This document shows, piece by piece, positions 1 to 9,171 of a stretch of DNA of 60,860 bases (positions within the stretch are counted from its first letter, which is position 1; each line of letters opens with the position of its first letter). The notes below the pieces were generated by a model. It saw nothing but the letters and a program-made list of their open reading frames with translations. It did not search any database and was not told the DNA's origin. Source of the stretch: an uncultured Porphyromonadaceae bacterium (GTDB taxonomy: Bacteria > Bacteroidota > Bacteroidia > Bacteroidales > UBA11471); assembly GCA_900542765.1 (NCBI GenBank), contig UQOX01000016.1, positions 1 to 60,860 of the forward strand. Direction: 5' to 3'. A program made the position numbers and the translations under genes.

Positions 1-55
1 CCCCCGACCCTCTGCTTGTAAGGCAGATGCTCTGAACCAGCTGAGCTAAGCACCC
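1..55 (-). tRNA. tRNA-Val (anticodon UAC), 3' part cut by window edge
   Basis: On the minus strand the sequence begins GGGTGCTTAGCTCAGCTGG, a typical acceptor and D-arm of a valine tRNA. The anticodon stem TCTGC/GCAGA encloses the loop CTTACAA, giving anticodon UAC, which reads GUA. The T arm and 3' end lie beyond base 1, so the gene is partial only because of the window. A good Bacteroides-type promoter lies just upstream. Confidence 0.9.
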
Positions 56-83
56 GAAAGAGTTTTGCTTTTTTAAAGCGATG

Positions 84-113
84 CAAAGGTACAAGAAATT
101 TTCTTCTGACAAA
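84..113 (-). promoter_or_regulatory. Promoter of tRNA-Val
   Basis: Read on the minus strand, TTTG is followed after 18 bases by TACCTTTG. This fits the Bacteroidetes primary sigma factor consensus (TTTG, about 19-20 bases, TAnnTTTG). The -7 element ends 28 bases before the mature tRNA 5' end. Confidence 0.7.
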
Positions 114-149
114 ACAAAATCGCTTTTTTTCTTCAAAAAACGATAAATC

Positions 150-181
150 TTTGGGAGAAACGAGCAGATATTGTACCTTTG
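150..181 (+). promoter_or_regulatory. Promoter of purB
   Basis: TTTG at 150-153, a 20-base spacer and TACCTTTG at 174-181 match the Bacteroidetes consensus closely. Transcription would begin around 188, which rules out the in-frame ATG at 171 as the start of purB and supports the ATG at 216. Confidence 0.75.
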
Positions 182-215
182 TTTTTTCACAATCAAGCAA
201 AAAACTCAAAAAAAC

Positions 216-1562
216 ATGGAATTGTCTTCGCTTACAGCCGTCTCGCCTATCGACGGGCGCTATCACGGCAAAACCGCAGTTCTCTCGGAATACTTTTCGG
301 AATTTGCGCTCATTCGCTACCGGGTGCGCGTCGAAATCGAATATTTCATCGCCTTGTGCGAACTTCCGCTTCCGCAGCTCCAATCATTGAGCCACGACCG
401 TTTCGACGCCCTCCGCGCCATATATAAGGATTTCACGCCGGCCGACGCCGCCCGTGTGAAAGAAATCGAGAGCGTGACCAACCACGACGTGAAAGCCGTC
501 GAATACTTCATCAAAGAAAAATTCGACGCACTGGGCGGCCTCGAAGCCTACAAGGAGTTTATCCACTTCGGCCTCACCTCGCAAGACATCAACAACACCT
601 CGGTACCCCTCTCCATCAAAGAGGCACTCGACCAGGTCTACTACCCGATGCTCGACGAGCTCATCGCCCAATGCCGCGCATACGCCGAAGCGTGGAAAGA
701 GATTCCCATGCTGGCCAAGACCCACGGACAACCGGCATCACCCACCCGTCTGGGCAAAGAGATGATGGTTTTCGTCTACCGGCTCGAACAGCAGGTCAAA
801 CTGCTGAAAGCCACCCCCATCAGCGGTAAATTCGGCGGCGCCACGGGCAACTTCAACGCCCACCGCTTTGCCTACCCCGGCTACGACTGGCCCGCCTTTG
901 CCAAGACATTCCTCTCGGAGAAACTGGGCATCGAACGGGAAATGTGGACCACCCAAATCTCGAACTACGACAATCTGGCCGCCCTCTTCGACGGACTGCG
1001 CCGCATCAACACGATTCTCATCGACCTCGACCGAGACTTCTGGCAATACATCTCGATGGAATATTTCAAACAAAAAATCAAAGCCGGAGAGGTAGGGTCG
1101 AGCGCCATGCCCCACAAGGTCAACCCCATCGACTTTGAAAACTCCGAAGGCAACCTCGGCCTTGCCAACGCCATTCTCGAACACCTGGCCACGAAACTAC
1201 CCGTCTCCCGGCTGCAACGCGACTTGACCGACTCGACCGTGCTGCGCAACGTCGGCGTGCCCATGGGCCATATCCTCATTGCCTTCCAAAGCACCATGAA
1301 AGGTCTCGGCAAACTCTTGCTCAACGAGAAAGCCATCTACAACGACCTCGACAAGATGTGGAACGTCTGCGCCGAAGGCATACAGACGATTCTCCGTCGC
1401 GAAGGTTATCCCAAACCCTACGAGGCCCTGAAAGCCCTGACCCGCACCAACAACGTGGTCGACGAGAAAGCCATTCACGATTTCATCGAGACACTCAATG
1501 TGAGCGAAGCCGTGAAAGAGGAGTTGCGCGCCATCACCCCGCACAACTACACAGGCTTTTAA
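216..1562 (+). CDS. purB: Adenylosuccinate lyase
   Basis: PurB works twice in purine synthesis: it cleaves SAICAR to AICAR and adenylosuccinate to AMP, each time releasing fumarate. The 448-residue product has the length of the E. coli enzyme (456) and resembles it throughout. The fumarase/aspartase-superfamily signature SSAMPHKVNPIDFE lies near residues 295-308 and contains the catalytic serine; the general acid-base histidine sits in THGQPASP near residue 170. The sequence is of the E. coli-like long subtype, not the Bacillus-like short one. I chose ATG 216 because the promoter -7 element covers 174-181 and because the extra 15 residues from ATG 171 do not resemble the family. The gene is single, ends at a hairpin terminator and converges on alaS. 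Confidence 0.97.
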   Translation: MELSSLTAVSPIDGRYHGKTAVLSEYFSEFALIRYRVRVEIEYFIALCELPLPQLQSLSHDRFDALRAIYKDFTPADAARVKEIESVTNHDVKAVEYFIKEKFDALGGLEAYKEFIHFGLTSQDINNTSVPLSIKEALDQVYYPMLDELIAQCRAYAEAWKEIPMLAKTHGQPASPTRLGKEMMVFVYRLEQQVKLLKATPISGKFGGATGNFNAHRFAYPGYDWPAFAKTFLSEKLGIEREMWTTQISNYDNLAALFDGLRRINTILIDLDRDFWQYISMEYFKQKIKAGEVGSSAMPHKVNPIDFENSEGNLGLANAILEHLATKLPVSRLQRDLTDSTVLRNVGVPMGHILIAFQSTMKGLGKLLLNEKAIYNDLDKMWNVCAEGIQTILRREGYPKPYEALKALTRTNNVVDEKAIHDFIETLNVSEAVKEELRAITPHNYTGF

Positions 1563-1586
1563 CCCTCCGACGAACCGTTTCAGAAA

Positions 1587-1619
1587 AACAGCAGGGAGTC
1601 TCCTTCCTGCTGTTTTTTT
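1587..1619 (+). terminator. Rho-independent terminator of purB
   Basis: AACAGCAGG pairs with CCTGCTGTT across a short loop and is followed by a run of seven T on the plus strand, 25 bases after the purB stop. Confidence 0.85.
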
Positions 1620-1678
1620 GTCACCTCACAGCGCCGACACCCCGCCCAGTCATGAAAGTGGACGCTCCCCGCAACCAC

Positions 1679-1717
1679 AAAAAAGCGCCGCCCCACGATA
1701 AATTGCGGGGCGGCGCT
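1679..1717 (-). terminator. Rho-independent terminator of alaS
   Basis: A perfect 11-bp stem (AGCGCCGCCCC at 1684-1694 with GGGGCGGCGCT at 1707-1717). On the minus strand it is followed by a run of T, 26 bases past the alaS stop. Confidence 0.9.
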
Positions 1718-1742
1718 CAATATTATAAAAGGGTGTTCATTC

Positions 1743-4367
1743 TCACTTCGTCACGGCAGAGACAATCTCGTCAACCGCAACAGGTATGCCTTCGGCATTC
1801 TTGCCACCGGCTTGTGCGAAATAGGGTTGGCCTCCACCGCCTCCCTGTATGTGCTTGGCCGCATTGCGCACCAGCTGCGAGGCATTGAATCCCGCCTCAA
1901 CAAGATCATCGCTCAGCGCCACGGTAAGAAGCGGCTTGTTGGCCACATCGACCGTACCGGCGACAAAGAGCATACGCTCCATCTTTTCGGCACGAATCTG
2001 GAAAGCGAGGTTCTTCACCACTTCGGCCTCCATGGCCACCTTCAAGGCAATCACATGAATACCATTTTCGAGATGAGCCTCACGCAACAGGCGATCCTTG
2101 ATTTCGGCAACGCGTTTACGGGCAAATTCTTCGGCATGTTTCTTCAACTCACTGTTTTCATCGACGGTGCGACGAATGGCCGAAATGATGTCGGGCACGT
2201 TGTTGAACATGTTGCGCACCAGCTCCATGATGTCAATGACCGACTCAAAATGCTTCTCCGAACCTTCGGCTGTTATGGCCTCGATGCGTCGAATGCCCGC
2301 AGCCGTAGAACTCTCCGACAGGATATGTATCATACCGATTTGTCCCGTATTGGCCACATGGGTACCTCCACAAAGTTCTATCGACGAGCCGTAACGTATG
2401 ACGCGTACCTCTTCGCCATATTTCTCTCCGAAGAGAGCCATGGCCCCCATGGCCTTGGCCTCGGCAATGGGCATCGAACGATGCTCGTCAAGGGGCAAGC
2501 AGGCCCGCACTTTCTGGTTGGCGCGGCGCTCAACCTCGCGCAGCTCCTCTTTGGTCAGTTTCTGGAAGTGGGAGAAATCAAAGCGCAGCGACTGGGGCGA
2601 GACATAAGAACCTTTCTGCTCGACATGCGAACCCAGCACCTCCCGCAAAGCCTCATGCAGGAGGTGGGTTGCGGTGTGATTGCATGCCGTTGCCAAACGG
2701 TTGGCCGCATTGACCTCGGCATGGAATGCAGCCGACACCTCGGAGGGAAGTTGTTCCACGATGTGCACGGCCAGGTTGTTCTCGCGTTTGGTCGTCACGA
2801 CGGCAACCTTCTCCCCGCTCTCGGAGGTAAGGGTTCCCGTATCGCCCACCTGTCCGCCCATCTCGGCATAGAACGGGGTCACCGAAAGTACCAGTTGGTA
2901 GTAGTCCTTGTTTTTCTGACGGATTTTGCGGTAACGCAAAATTTCGGTATCGCAAGAGAGGAGGTCATATCCCACAAACTGAGGTTCCCCTTCGCGCAGG
3001 ACGACCCAGTCACCCGTCTCCACGGCGGCGGCGTTGCGGGCACGCTCTTTCTGTTCCTGCATGCGCACGTTGAAGCCGTCGATGTCGACGGTGAGATGGT
3101 TTTCTTTGAGAATCAATTCGGTCAGGTCGAGCGGGAAGCCATAGGTGTCATAAAGCACAAAGGCATCGTCACCGCTGACACACCCCTTTCCCGCAGCCCG
3201 GGCATCGGCCATCACCTTGTCGAGCAAACGCATGCCGGTGGCCAGCGTGCGGAGGAAAGCCTCTTCTTCCTCCTTGATAACTTTCTCTATCAAGTTCTTT
3301 TGGGCCACAAGCTCGGGATAGGCGTCGCCCATCGTGTCGATGAGCGTGGGCAACAACTTATAGATAAACGGCTGTTGGAATCCGAGGAAGGTATAACCGT
3401 AGCGCACGGCTCGACGCAAGATGCGGCGTATCACATAACCGGCCTTGGCATTGGAAGGCAACTGCCCGTCGGTGATGGAGAAGGAGATGGTGCGCACATG
3501 GTCGGCAATGACACGCATGGCAACATCGCAATGGGCATCGTCGCCGTAGTTGCGGCCGGCCAAACGGCCGATGGCCTGAATCAGGGGTTGGAACACGTCG
3601 GTATCGTAGTTCGACGTTTTTCCCTGCAAGGCCATGCAGAGCCGCTCAAAGCCCATGCCGGTATCGATGACCTTGGCGGGCAGCGGTTCGAGTGAGCCGT
3701 CGGCCTTGCGGTTGTATTGCATAAAGACGAGGTTCCAGATTTCGATGACCTGCGGGTGGCTCTGGTTGACGAGCGTAAGGCCGTCGACGGCAGCGCGTTC
3801 GGCATCGCTGCGCAGGTCGATGTGTATCTCCGAGCAAGGGCCGCAGGGTCCCGTGTCGCCCATCTCCCAGAAATTGTCGTGACGGTTACCGTTGATGATA
3901 TGCGAGACGGGGAGATGTTTTTCCCAATACGACGCCGCTTCGTTGTCGCGTTCGAGCCCTTCGGGGGCATAGCCTTCAAAGACGGTGGCATAGAGGCGGC
4001 CGGCATCGATTTTCAGCACGTCGACGAGATATTCCCAGGCCCAGTCGATGGCCTCCTTCTTGAAGTAGTCGCCAAACGACCAGTTCCCCAACATCTCAAA
4101 CATGGTGTGGTGGTAGGTATCCAACCCCACCTCTTCGAGGTCGTTGTGCTTGCCACTCACGCGCAAGCACTTCTGGGAGTCGGCCACGCGGCGATATTTG
4201 GCCGGGACATTGCCCAATATGATGTCTTTGAACTGGTTCATGCCCGCATTGGTAAACATCAATGTGGGGTCGTCCTTGATCACCATCGGGGCCGAGGGCA
4301 CAATCTGATGGTGTTTCGATGCGAAAAAGTCCTTGAAGGACTCTCGAATTTCCTTAGCAGTAAGCAT
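1743..4367 (-). CDS. alaS: Alanine--tRNA ligase
   Basis: AlaRS charges tRNA-Ala and removes mis-acylated serine and glycine. The 874-residue product has the full bacterial layout: the class II aminoacylation core from the N terminus (opening [20 protein letters not shown], as in most AlaRS), the tRNA-recognition region, an editing domain with the zinc-type motif HTATH near residue 564 and the CGGTH motif near residue 667, and a C-terminal C-Ala domain with the glycine run GGGGGQP. Nothing is missing or broken. It is transcribed alone, convergent with purB and divergent from the M23 peptidase gene; the shared upstream region 4368-4536 holds overlapping -7 elements for both directions. Confidence 0.98.
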   Translation of the reverse strand: MLTAKEIRESFKDFFASKHHQIVPSAPMVIKDDPTLMFTNAGMNQFKDIILGNVPAKYRRVADSQKCLRVSGKHNDLEEVGLDTYHHTMFEMLGNWSFGDYFKKEAIDWAWEYLVDVLKIDAGRLYATVFEGYAPEGLERDNEAASYWEKHLPVSHIINGNRHDNFWEMGDTGPCGPCSEIHIDLRSDAERAAVDGLTLVNQSHPQVIEIWNLVFMQYNRKADGSLEPLPAKVIDTGMGFERLCMALQGKTSNYDTDVFQPLIQAIGRLAGRNYGDDAHCDVAMRVIADHVRTISFSITDGQLPSNAKAGYVIRRILRRAVRYGYTFLGFQQPFIYKLLPTLIDTMGDAYPELVAQKNLIEKVIKEEEEAFLRTLATGMRLLDKVMADARAAGKGCVSGDDAFVLYDTYGFPLDLTELILKENHLTVDIDGFNVRMQEQKERARNAAAVETGDWVVLREGEPQFVGYDLLSCDTEILRYRKIRQKNKDYYQLVLSVTPFYAEMGGQVGDTGTLTSESGEKVAVVTTKRENNLAVHIVEQLPSEVSAAFHAEVNAANRLATACNHTATHLLHEALREVLGSHVEQKGSYVSPQSLRFDFSHFQKLTKEELREVERRANQKVRACLPLDEHRSMPIAEAKAMGAMALFGEKYGEEVRVIRYGSSIELCGGTHVANTGQIGMIHILSESSTAAGIRRIEAITAEGSEKHFESVIDIMELVRNMFNNVPDIISAIRRTVDENSELKKHAEEFARKRVAEIKDRLLREAHLENGIHVIALKVAMEAEVVKNLAFQIRAEKMERMLFVAGTVDVANKPLLTVALSDDLVEAGFNASQLVRNAAKHIQGGGGGQPYFAQAGGKNAEGIPVAVDEIVSAVTK

Positions 4368-4416
4368 ATCGTTCGTTATTAAATATTCAAAAGAAAAGAG
4401 GTTTTTACCTTTTGCG

Positions 4417-4448
4417 CTTGCAAAAATAGCCCAAAAATATTATTTTTG
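4417..4448 (+). promoter_or_regulatory. Promoter of the M23 peptidase gene
   Basis: TATTTTTG at 4441-4448 fits TAnnTTTG. The CTTG at 4417-4420, 20 bases upstream, is one base off the -33 consensus TTTG. The element lies on the other strand only 13 bases from the alaS -7 element. Confidence 0.5.
4421..4428 (-). promoter_or_regulatory. -7 element for alaS
   Basis: The minus strand reads TATTTTTG, matching TAnnTTTG. I see no clear TTTG at the expected -33 distance, so only the -7 half is supported. Confidence 0.45.
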
Positions 4449-4536
4449 CGGACATTGCAGGCAAAAAATCGCGGTTTCATCTGTTTTTGCGACATCGGAA
4501 GCGGATAACCGGCAAAGAATGGCACGGCACCTGTTT

Positions 4537-5508
4537 ATGGCGAGGAAAGTTTTCTATAAATATAACCCCAGCACGCTCTCTTACGAACGCATCTACCCTT
4601 CGTTGGGCGCTCGCATTTGGTCGGTATGCAAATACCTGCTGGCAAGCCTGCTTTTCGGGGCGGGCATCTTCCTGCTCTTTTACCATTTCTTCGAATCCCC
4701 GCGCGAGAAAAAGCTGCGTGCCGACAACGAGCAGATGGCCACCCAATACCGCATTCTTTCCCACCGGCTCGACGAAGCCCTGGAAGTGATGAGCGACGTG
4801 CAACAGCGCGACGACAACCTCTACCGCATCGTGATGCAGGCCAACCCCATCGGCAGTGAAGCCCGCAATGCCGGCATCGACAACGACTCGCACTACCGCG
4901 AGTTGCAAAGCCTCCCCAATGCCGACCTCATCATCTCATCGACCAAGAAACTCGACCTTTTGCGCCGGCAACTCTATGTGCAGAGCACCTCATTCAATGA
5001 GGTGATGGAGATGGTCAAGAAAAACGACGACCGCATCAGCCGCATGCCGGCCATACAACCCATCTCCAACAAAGACCTGAAACGCACGGCCTCGGGCTAT
5101 GGCTGGCGCATCGACCCCATCTACCACACCCGCAAATTCCATGCCGGCATGGATTTCTCGGCCAACACCGGAACCCCGGTCTACTCGACCGCCAACGGCA
5201 CGGTCGTCTTCACCGGCTGGAAACAAGGCTACGGCAACACCGTCATCATCGACCACGGATATAACTACCGCACCCTCTACGGGCACCTGAGCAAAATCGA
5301 CACCCGAAAAGGGAAAAAGGTCGTCCGCGGAGAGGTCATCGCCAAAGTGGGCAGCACCGGGAAATCGACCGGCCCGCACCTGCACTATGAGGTCATTTAC
5401 AAAGGGAAGCACCAGAATCCCATCAATTATTACTTCTTCGACCTCTCGCCCGAAGACTACGACCTCATGATACAAATCGCCGAAAACAGCGGTCTGGTAA
5501 TGGATTAA
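4537..5508 (+). CDS. Membrane-anchored M23 (LytM-type) peptidoglycan endopeptidase
   Basis: The 323-residue protein has a short cytoplasmic N terminus, one membrane segment around residues 25-45 and a coiled region. It ends in a LytM/M23 domain that cuts or binds peptidoglycan stem peptides in the periplasm. The zinc motifs are intact: HAGMD (His202, Asp206) and HLH at residues 281-283, so it is probably an active enzyme and not a degenerate divisome activator. An in-frame ATG at 4519 would add six residues. I prefer 4537 because the product then starts MARKVFYKYNPSTLSYERIY, as I recall for Bacteroidales homologues. The MerR-type gene follows after 16 bases and is probably co-transcribed. Confidence 0.9.
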   Translation: MARKVFYKYNPSTLSYERIYPSLGARIWSVCKYLLASLLFGAGIFLLFYHFFESPREKKLRADNEQMATQYRILSHRLDEALEVMSDVQQRDDNLYRIVMQANPIGSEARNAGIDNDSHYRELQSLPNADLIISSTKKLDLLRRQLYVQSTSFNEVMEMVKKNDDRISRMPAIQPISNKDLKRTASGYGWRIDPIYHTRKFHAGMDFSANTGTPVYSTANGTVVFTGWKQGYGNTVIIDHGYNYRTLYGHLSKIDTRKGKKVVRGEVIAKVGSTGKSTGPHLHYEVIYKGKHQNPINYYFFDLSPEDYDLMIQIAENSGLVMD

Positions 5509-5524
5509 TGAGCGACACGGCATC

Positions 5525-5977
5525 ATGGCAAAGCAAGAGCTTCCCCCGAAAATGTTCTATTCCATCACCGAAGTGGCACAACACTACGGCATCAACGAGT
5601 CGACCTTGCGCTTTTGGGAAAAAGAGTTCGACATCATTGCGCCCAAGCGGTCGGACAATCAACGGAAAATACGCTCATACACGCCGCAAGACGTGCACAA
5701 TATCGGGCTGATTTACCATCTGCTCAAAGAGCAACGGCTCACCCTGAGCGGCGCCAAGGAACGATTGAAAAGAAAAAACGGAGAGACTCAAATGCGCTAT
5801 GAGGTACTCTCGCGGTTACAAGCCATTCGTGCCGAACTGGTGGCCATTCGCCGGGAACTCGACCAGCCGCGCGTCACCGACAGGGCTTCCTCGGCGACGC
5901 CCTCGGGAGACACCCCTCCCGACGCTCCGCAACCCGGCAGCAAGCCCGAAGGAGAGGCCACCCTTTTCGACGAATAA
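5525..5977 (+). CDS. MerR-family transcriptional regulator
   Basis: A 150-residue protein with an N-terminal MerR winged-helix domain. YSITEVAQHYGINESTLRFW gives the recognition helix and the conserved RFWE that follows; KRSDNQRKIRSYTPQDV forms the wing. After about residue 85 the sequence becomes charged and of low complexity, with no cysteine pattern or ligand-binding fold I can name, so the effector is unknown. Homologues beside an M23 peptidase gene are common in Bacteroidales as far as I recall, but their target is not established. The stop lies 16 bases from the end of the convergent VanZ-like gene and no terminator is visible between them. Confidence 0.9.
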   Translation: MAKQELPPKMFYSITEVAQHYGINESTLRFWEKEFDIIAPKRSDNQRKIRSYTPQDVHNIGLIYHLLKEQRLTLSGAKERLKRKNGETQMRYEVLSRLQAIRAELVAIRRELDQPRVTDRASSATPSGDTPPDAPQPGSKPEGEATLFDE

Positions 5978-5993
5978 CCGGTGCCCCCGGAAA

Positions 5994-6419
5994 TCAACGC
6001 CGGCCATTCCCCACAAGCCATCTCGGCAACCATTTGGAGACCCAAGGCACTATATAATGCCCCAGCCACACGCCGAGAACGACCCCAAAAATATCGGCAA
6101 CCCAGTCCCACCAATCGCCCGAGCGGTAGGTGGTGCAATACATCTGCAACAACTCGACCACGCCTCCAAACAAAGCGAAAGCCAATGCCCCCACCAACGA
6201 CCTGCGCTTCAACGCAACGACTTGCAAGCCTTGCCGCCAAAGGTCGAAATAAAACGCCAACATCACACCGAAATACATGAGCCCGTGCACGATCTTATCG
6301 GCATAAGGAATCTTCGGCATATCGACATCGGGCGTTGTCTTGGCCAGGGAGAGATACAGAATGGCGGCAATGACCAAGAGGGTAAAAAGATATTTTTTCA
6401 ACAAAAGTTTCAAATGCAT
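5994..6419 (-). CDS. VanZ-like family membrane protein
   Basis: A small integral membrane protein of 141 residues with about four hydrophobic segments. The VanZ-like signature is visible as ADKIVHGLMYFGVMLAFYFD in the first third, followed by a GGVVELLQMY segment typical of the family. VanZ itself gives low-level teicoplanin resistance in enterococci, but the broad family is of unknown function and this copy has no resistance genes around it. The in-frame ATG at 6461 would overlap the -7 element at 6444-6451, so I start at 6419 (MHLKLLLKKYLF), which leads straight into the first membrane segment. Confidence 0.8.
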   Translation of the reverse strand: MHLKLLLKKYLFTLLVIAAILYLSLAKTTPDVDMPKIPYADKIVHGLMYFGVMLAFYFDLWRQGLQVVALKRRSLVGALAFALFGGVVELLQMYCTTYRSGDWWDWVADIFGVVLGVWLGHYIVPWVSKWLPRWLVGNGRR

Positions 6420-6443
6420 TGTTTCAAGATTCAGGTGTCGCGA

Positions 6444-6451
6444 CAAAGATA
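6444..6451 (-). promoter_or_regulatory. -7 element for the VanZ-like gene
   Basis: The minus strand reads TATCTTTG, an exact TAnnTTTG match, 24 bases before the chosen start codon. No TTTG occurs at the usual -33 spacing. Confidence 0.5.
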
Positions 6452-6521
6452 CGATTTTCAAGACAAAAAGAAATAGCGAAGAAGATAAATAACAAATGAT
6501 AGTTTTTTCCTGAAAAAATAT

Positions 6522-6529
6522 TACATTTG
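6522..6529 (+). promoter_or_regulatory. -7 element for the sodium symporter gene
   Basis: TACATTTG matches TAnnTTTG and lies 42 bases upstream of the start codon. The -33 region is only T-rich (TTTTTT at 6503-6508). Confidence 0.5.
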
Positions 6530-6571
6530 TAATTATTTTTCAAACGACAACAAACAAAACCTAAGCAAATC

Positions 6572-7918
6572 ATGGGACAGAGAGCTTCATTCAGCACAAA
6601 ATTGGGCGTCATTGCCGCCACGGCCGGTTCGTCGATAGGGCTGGGGAACATTTGGCGGTTTCCCTACGAAACGGGGCAAAACGGCGGTGCCGCATTCATA
6701 CTCATCTACATCATCTGCGTGCTGGTACTGGCCATGCCCGTGATGATTGCCGAGTTTGTCATCGGGCGGGGTTCGCGCACCAATGCCTCCCATGCCTTCA
6801 AGAAGCTGGCTCCCGGTTCGTGGTGGAAAATCATCGGCTACATCTGCATTTCGGCGCCGGTCATCATCGTCGGGTTCTACTTCGTCATTTCGGGGTGGAC
6901 GCTCGAATATGTCATACAGTCGCTCACCCCGGGAGGCATGGTAACCCAGTCGGCCGAAGCCTATGCCGATGAGTTCAACCAGTTTATCTCCTCGCCGCTC
7001 AAACCGCTCGTATGGGTCATTCTCTTCATTCTCATCAACCATTTCATTCTCATGCGCGGCGTAAACAGCGGCATCGAAAAAGCGGCCAACATACTCATGC
7101 CCCTGCTTTTCCTCATACTCATCATCTTTTGCATACGTTCGATATTCCTGCCGGGATTCTCCGAAGGCATGCGCTTCCTGTTCATGCCCGATTTCTCCAA
7201 AATCACCCCCAATGTCGTGTTACGGGCCATGGGGCAAGCCTTCTTCTCGATGAGCGTGGGCATGGGCATACTCATCACCTACGCCTCGTACTATTCCAAG
7301 GAGACCCGCCTGGCACGCGTGGCCGGGACGGTGGCCACGTTCGACACGCTGGTGGCCATACTCGCCGGCATCATCATCTTCCCCACGGTATTCACGTTCG
7401 GCATCAGTCCCTCGCAAGGTCCCGAGCTCATCTTCATCACCCTGCCCAACCTCTTTGCTCAAATGCAACTGGGCTGGCTGTGGTCGTCGCTCTTTTTTGT
7501 TCTCGTATCGCTGGCCGCACTCACATCGACCATCTCCCTGAGCGAAGTGTCAATTGCCTTCCTGCAAGACGCCCGGGGCTATTCGCGCCATAAGGCGACA
7601 GCCATCATGACGGGCATCTACATCATACTGGCCAGTCTTTGTTCACTCTCGTTCGGCGTGCTCAACGACATTCGGCTCTTCGGTCTCACGATATTCGACT
7701 TCTGCGACTTCCTCTCGTCGAACATTCTCCTACCGGCCGGCGGACTCTTCATCTCGATATTCGTAGGGTGGAAAATCGACCAAAAGTTTGTGATACGCGA
7801 GCTCTACAACGGCAGTGAAAAAGCCCGCTGGTACCACATGCCCCTGCTTTTCTGCCTGCGGTTTGTGGCACCGGTGTCGATATTCCTCATCTTCCTCTCG
7901 GGGCTGCATGTGCTCTGA
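6572..7918 (+). CDS. Sodium-dependent transporter, NSS (SNF) family
   Basis: A 448-residue polytopic protein of the neurotransmitter:sodium symporter family. The N-terminal signature is clear: FSTKLGVIAATAGSSIGLGN followed by IWRFPYETGQNGGAAF, which forms the unwound first membrane helix and the sodium and substrate site in the LeuT fold. About eleven hydrophobic segments follow, as in bacterial tryptophan and tyrosine transporters of this family. Bacterial members usually import amino acids with sodium; the substrate cannot be read from sequence here. The next gene starts 8 bases after the stop, so the two are probably co-transcribed. Confidence 0.93.
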   Translation: MGQRASFSTKLGVIAATAGSSIGLGNIWRFPYETGQNGGAAFILIYIICVLVLAMPVMIAEFVIGRGSRTNASHAFKKLAPGSWWKIIGYICISAPVIIVGFYFVISGWTLEYVIQSLTPGGMVTQSAEAYADEFNQFISSPLKPLVWVILFILINHFILMRGVNSGIEKAANILMPLLFLILIIFCIRSIFLPGFSEGMRFLFMPDFSKITPNVVLRAMGQAFFSMSVGMGILITYASYYSKETRLARVAGTVATFDTLVAILAGIIIFPTVFTFGISPSQGPELIFITLPNLFAQMQLGWLWSSLFFVLVSLAALTSTISLSEVSIAFLQDARGYSRHKATAIMTGIYIILASLCSLSFGVLNDIRLFGLTIFDFCDFLSSNILLPAGGLFISIFVGWKIDQKFVIRELYNGSEKARWYHMPLLFCLRFVAPVSIFLIFLSGLHVL

Positions 7919-7926
7919 CCACCGCC

Positions 7927-8205
7927 ATGAACCTCGACGACCGACAACGGCTATGGCATTTCTCCCGCGGTGAACGGTGGGCCGTCATCGTACTGCTCAT
8001 CGCCATCGCGGCCACGCTTCTGGTCCGCCGCCACATGCAGAGGAACCCCGAGACGGGTTTCTGCGACACCACCTGGATTCAAGAGGAGATTCCCGCCTTT
8101 GAAAAGCAACTCTCAAAACCCGGTGACACAAAGAAACCGGAGAAAACCTACCGGCCCCGGCAACAAAAGTTGCAACCCATCGAGATGGAAAAAGACCTCG
8201 AATGA
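7927..8205 (+). CDS. Small single-pass membrane protein, unknown function
   Basis: The 92-residue product has an N terminus ending FSRGERWAVIVLLIAI, one membrane helix around residues 20-34, then a short charged proline-rich tail ending in acidic residues. The WxFSRGERxxxxVLL pattern resembles the N-terminal anchor of the helix-hairpin-helix (ComEA-like) membrane proteins found across Bacteroidetes, but no helix-hairpin-helix domain follows. That comparison is from memory. It could be a cut-down member of that family or an unrelated anchor. It sits 8 bases after the symporter gene and 85 bases before folP. A second, frame-shifted ORF over the same bases is a shadow. Confidence 0.7.
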   Translation: MNLDDRQRLWHFSRGERWAVIVLLIAIAATLLVRRHMQRNPETGFCDTTWIQEEIPAFEKQLSKPGDTKKPEKTYRPRQQKLQPIEMEKDLE

Positions 8206-8290
8206 CCCCCACCCGGCCATCGTGCAAAAATTAACCGTGACAGAATAGTTTTTTTTCGATGAAAAAGAAGTATCTTCGTCGAGAAAATAT

Positions 8291-9169
8291 ATGCAACCGC
8301 CCGAAGTGATGACACAACCTGTCCCCCCAACAACATACACCCTCAACATCGGAGGCCGGCTCCTCCCGCTCGACCGTCCGCGGGTCATGGGCATACTCAA
8401 TGCAACTCCCGACTCCTTCTTTGCCGGCAGCCGCTGCCATGTCGACAAAGAGGCCATCACCCGCCGGGCGCAAGCCATCATCGAGGAAGGGGGCGACATC
8501 ATCGACGTCGGAGCCTGTTCGACCCGTCCGGGCGCGACCGGGCCCACGGCCGAAGAGGAGTGGCAACGGCTCGACATCGCCCTTGCCGCCATACGCCGGC
8601 TTTACCCCGACGCCGTCCTGTCGGTCGACACCTACCGGGCCGACATAGCCCGTCGCAGCGTCGAACAATACGGGGTGCAGATTATCAACGACATCTCGGG
8701 CGGAGAGCTCGACCCGGCCATGTTCGAAACCGTGGCATCGCTGCATGTGCCCTATATCCTCACCCACATGCAAGGAACCCCGCAAACCATGCAGCAGGCT
8801 CCGCGCTACGAGCACCTCATGGCCGAGATAACCGACTACTTTGCCCGCCGCATCGACCGCCTGCACCAACTCGGTGCAAGCGACATCATTCTCGACCCGG
8901 GCTTCGGATTCGGCAAAACCCTCGACGACAACTATCTGCTGTTGCAACGGCTGCACGAGTTCCTCCCCTTGGGAAAGCCCCTGCTCGCAGGCGTCTCGCG
9001 CAAGTCGATGATATACCGTCTGCTGGGCACCACTCCCGAAGAGAGCCTCAACGGCACCACCGTGCTGCATACCCTCGCTTTGCTGGGCGGCACCCGCATA
9101 CTGAGAGTGCACGACGTACGCGAAGCCGTCGAGACCACCCAAATCGTAACCAAAACATTATCGGCATAA
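8291..9169 (+). CDS. folP: Dihydropteroate synthase
   Basis: FolP condenses p-aminobenzoate with hydroxymethyl-dihydropterin diphosphate in folate synthesis and is the sulfonamide target. The TIM-barrel signatures are all present: VMGILNATPDSFF near residue 37, GGDIIDVGACSTRPGA near residue 68, a conserved D-T-Y strand, ILDPGFGFGKT and a C-terminal LRVHDVREA. The 292 residues are normal length. An internal ATG six codons later (8309) is an alternative start. The -10-like TATCTTCG near 8270 is one base from the -7 consensus. cdaA begins two bases after the stop, so the two are translated from one message. Confidence 0.95.
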   Translation: MQPPEVMTQPVPPTTYTLNIGGRLLPLDRPRVMGILNATPDSFFAGSRCHVDKEAITRRAQAIIEEGGDIIDVGACSTRPGATGPTAEEEWQRLDIALAAIRRLYPDAVLSVDTYRADIARRSVEQYGVQIINDISGGELDPAMFETVASLHVPYILTHMQGTPQTMQQAPRYEHLMAEITDYFARRIDRLHQLGASDIILDPGFGFGKTLDDNYLLLQRLHEFLPLGKPLLAGVSRKSMIYRLLGTTPEESLNGTTVLHTLALLGGTRILRVHDVREAVETTQIVTKTLSA

Positions 9170-9171
9170 CC

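Noticed and set aside
1812..3695. A 627-codon open frame on the plus strand opposite alaS
   Set aside because: It lies fully inside alaS on the other strand, and its translation is rich in His, Gly and Arg without any family motif. Long antisense frames are a by-product of GC-rich codon usage.
5994..6419. VanZ-like gene as an antibiotic resistance determinant
   Set aside because: Only the broad family matches; there are no vanA/B/X/H/R/S genes and no mobile element nearby.
7970..8248. A second 92-codon frame over the small membrane protein gene
   Set aside because: It is a +1-frame overlap with a serine/arginine/proline-rich product; the other frame has a proper membrane helix and starts 8 bases after the symporter stop.
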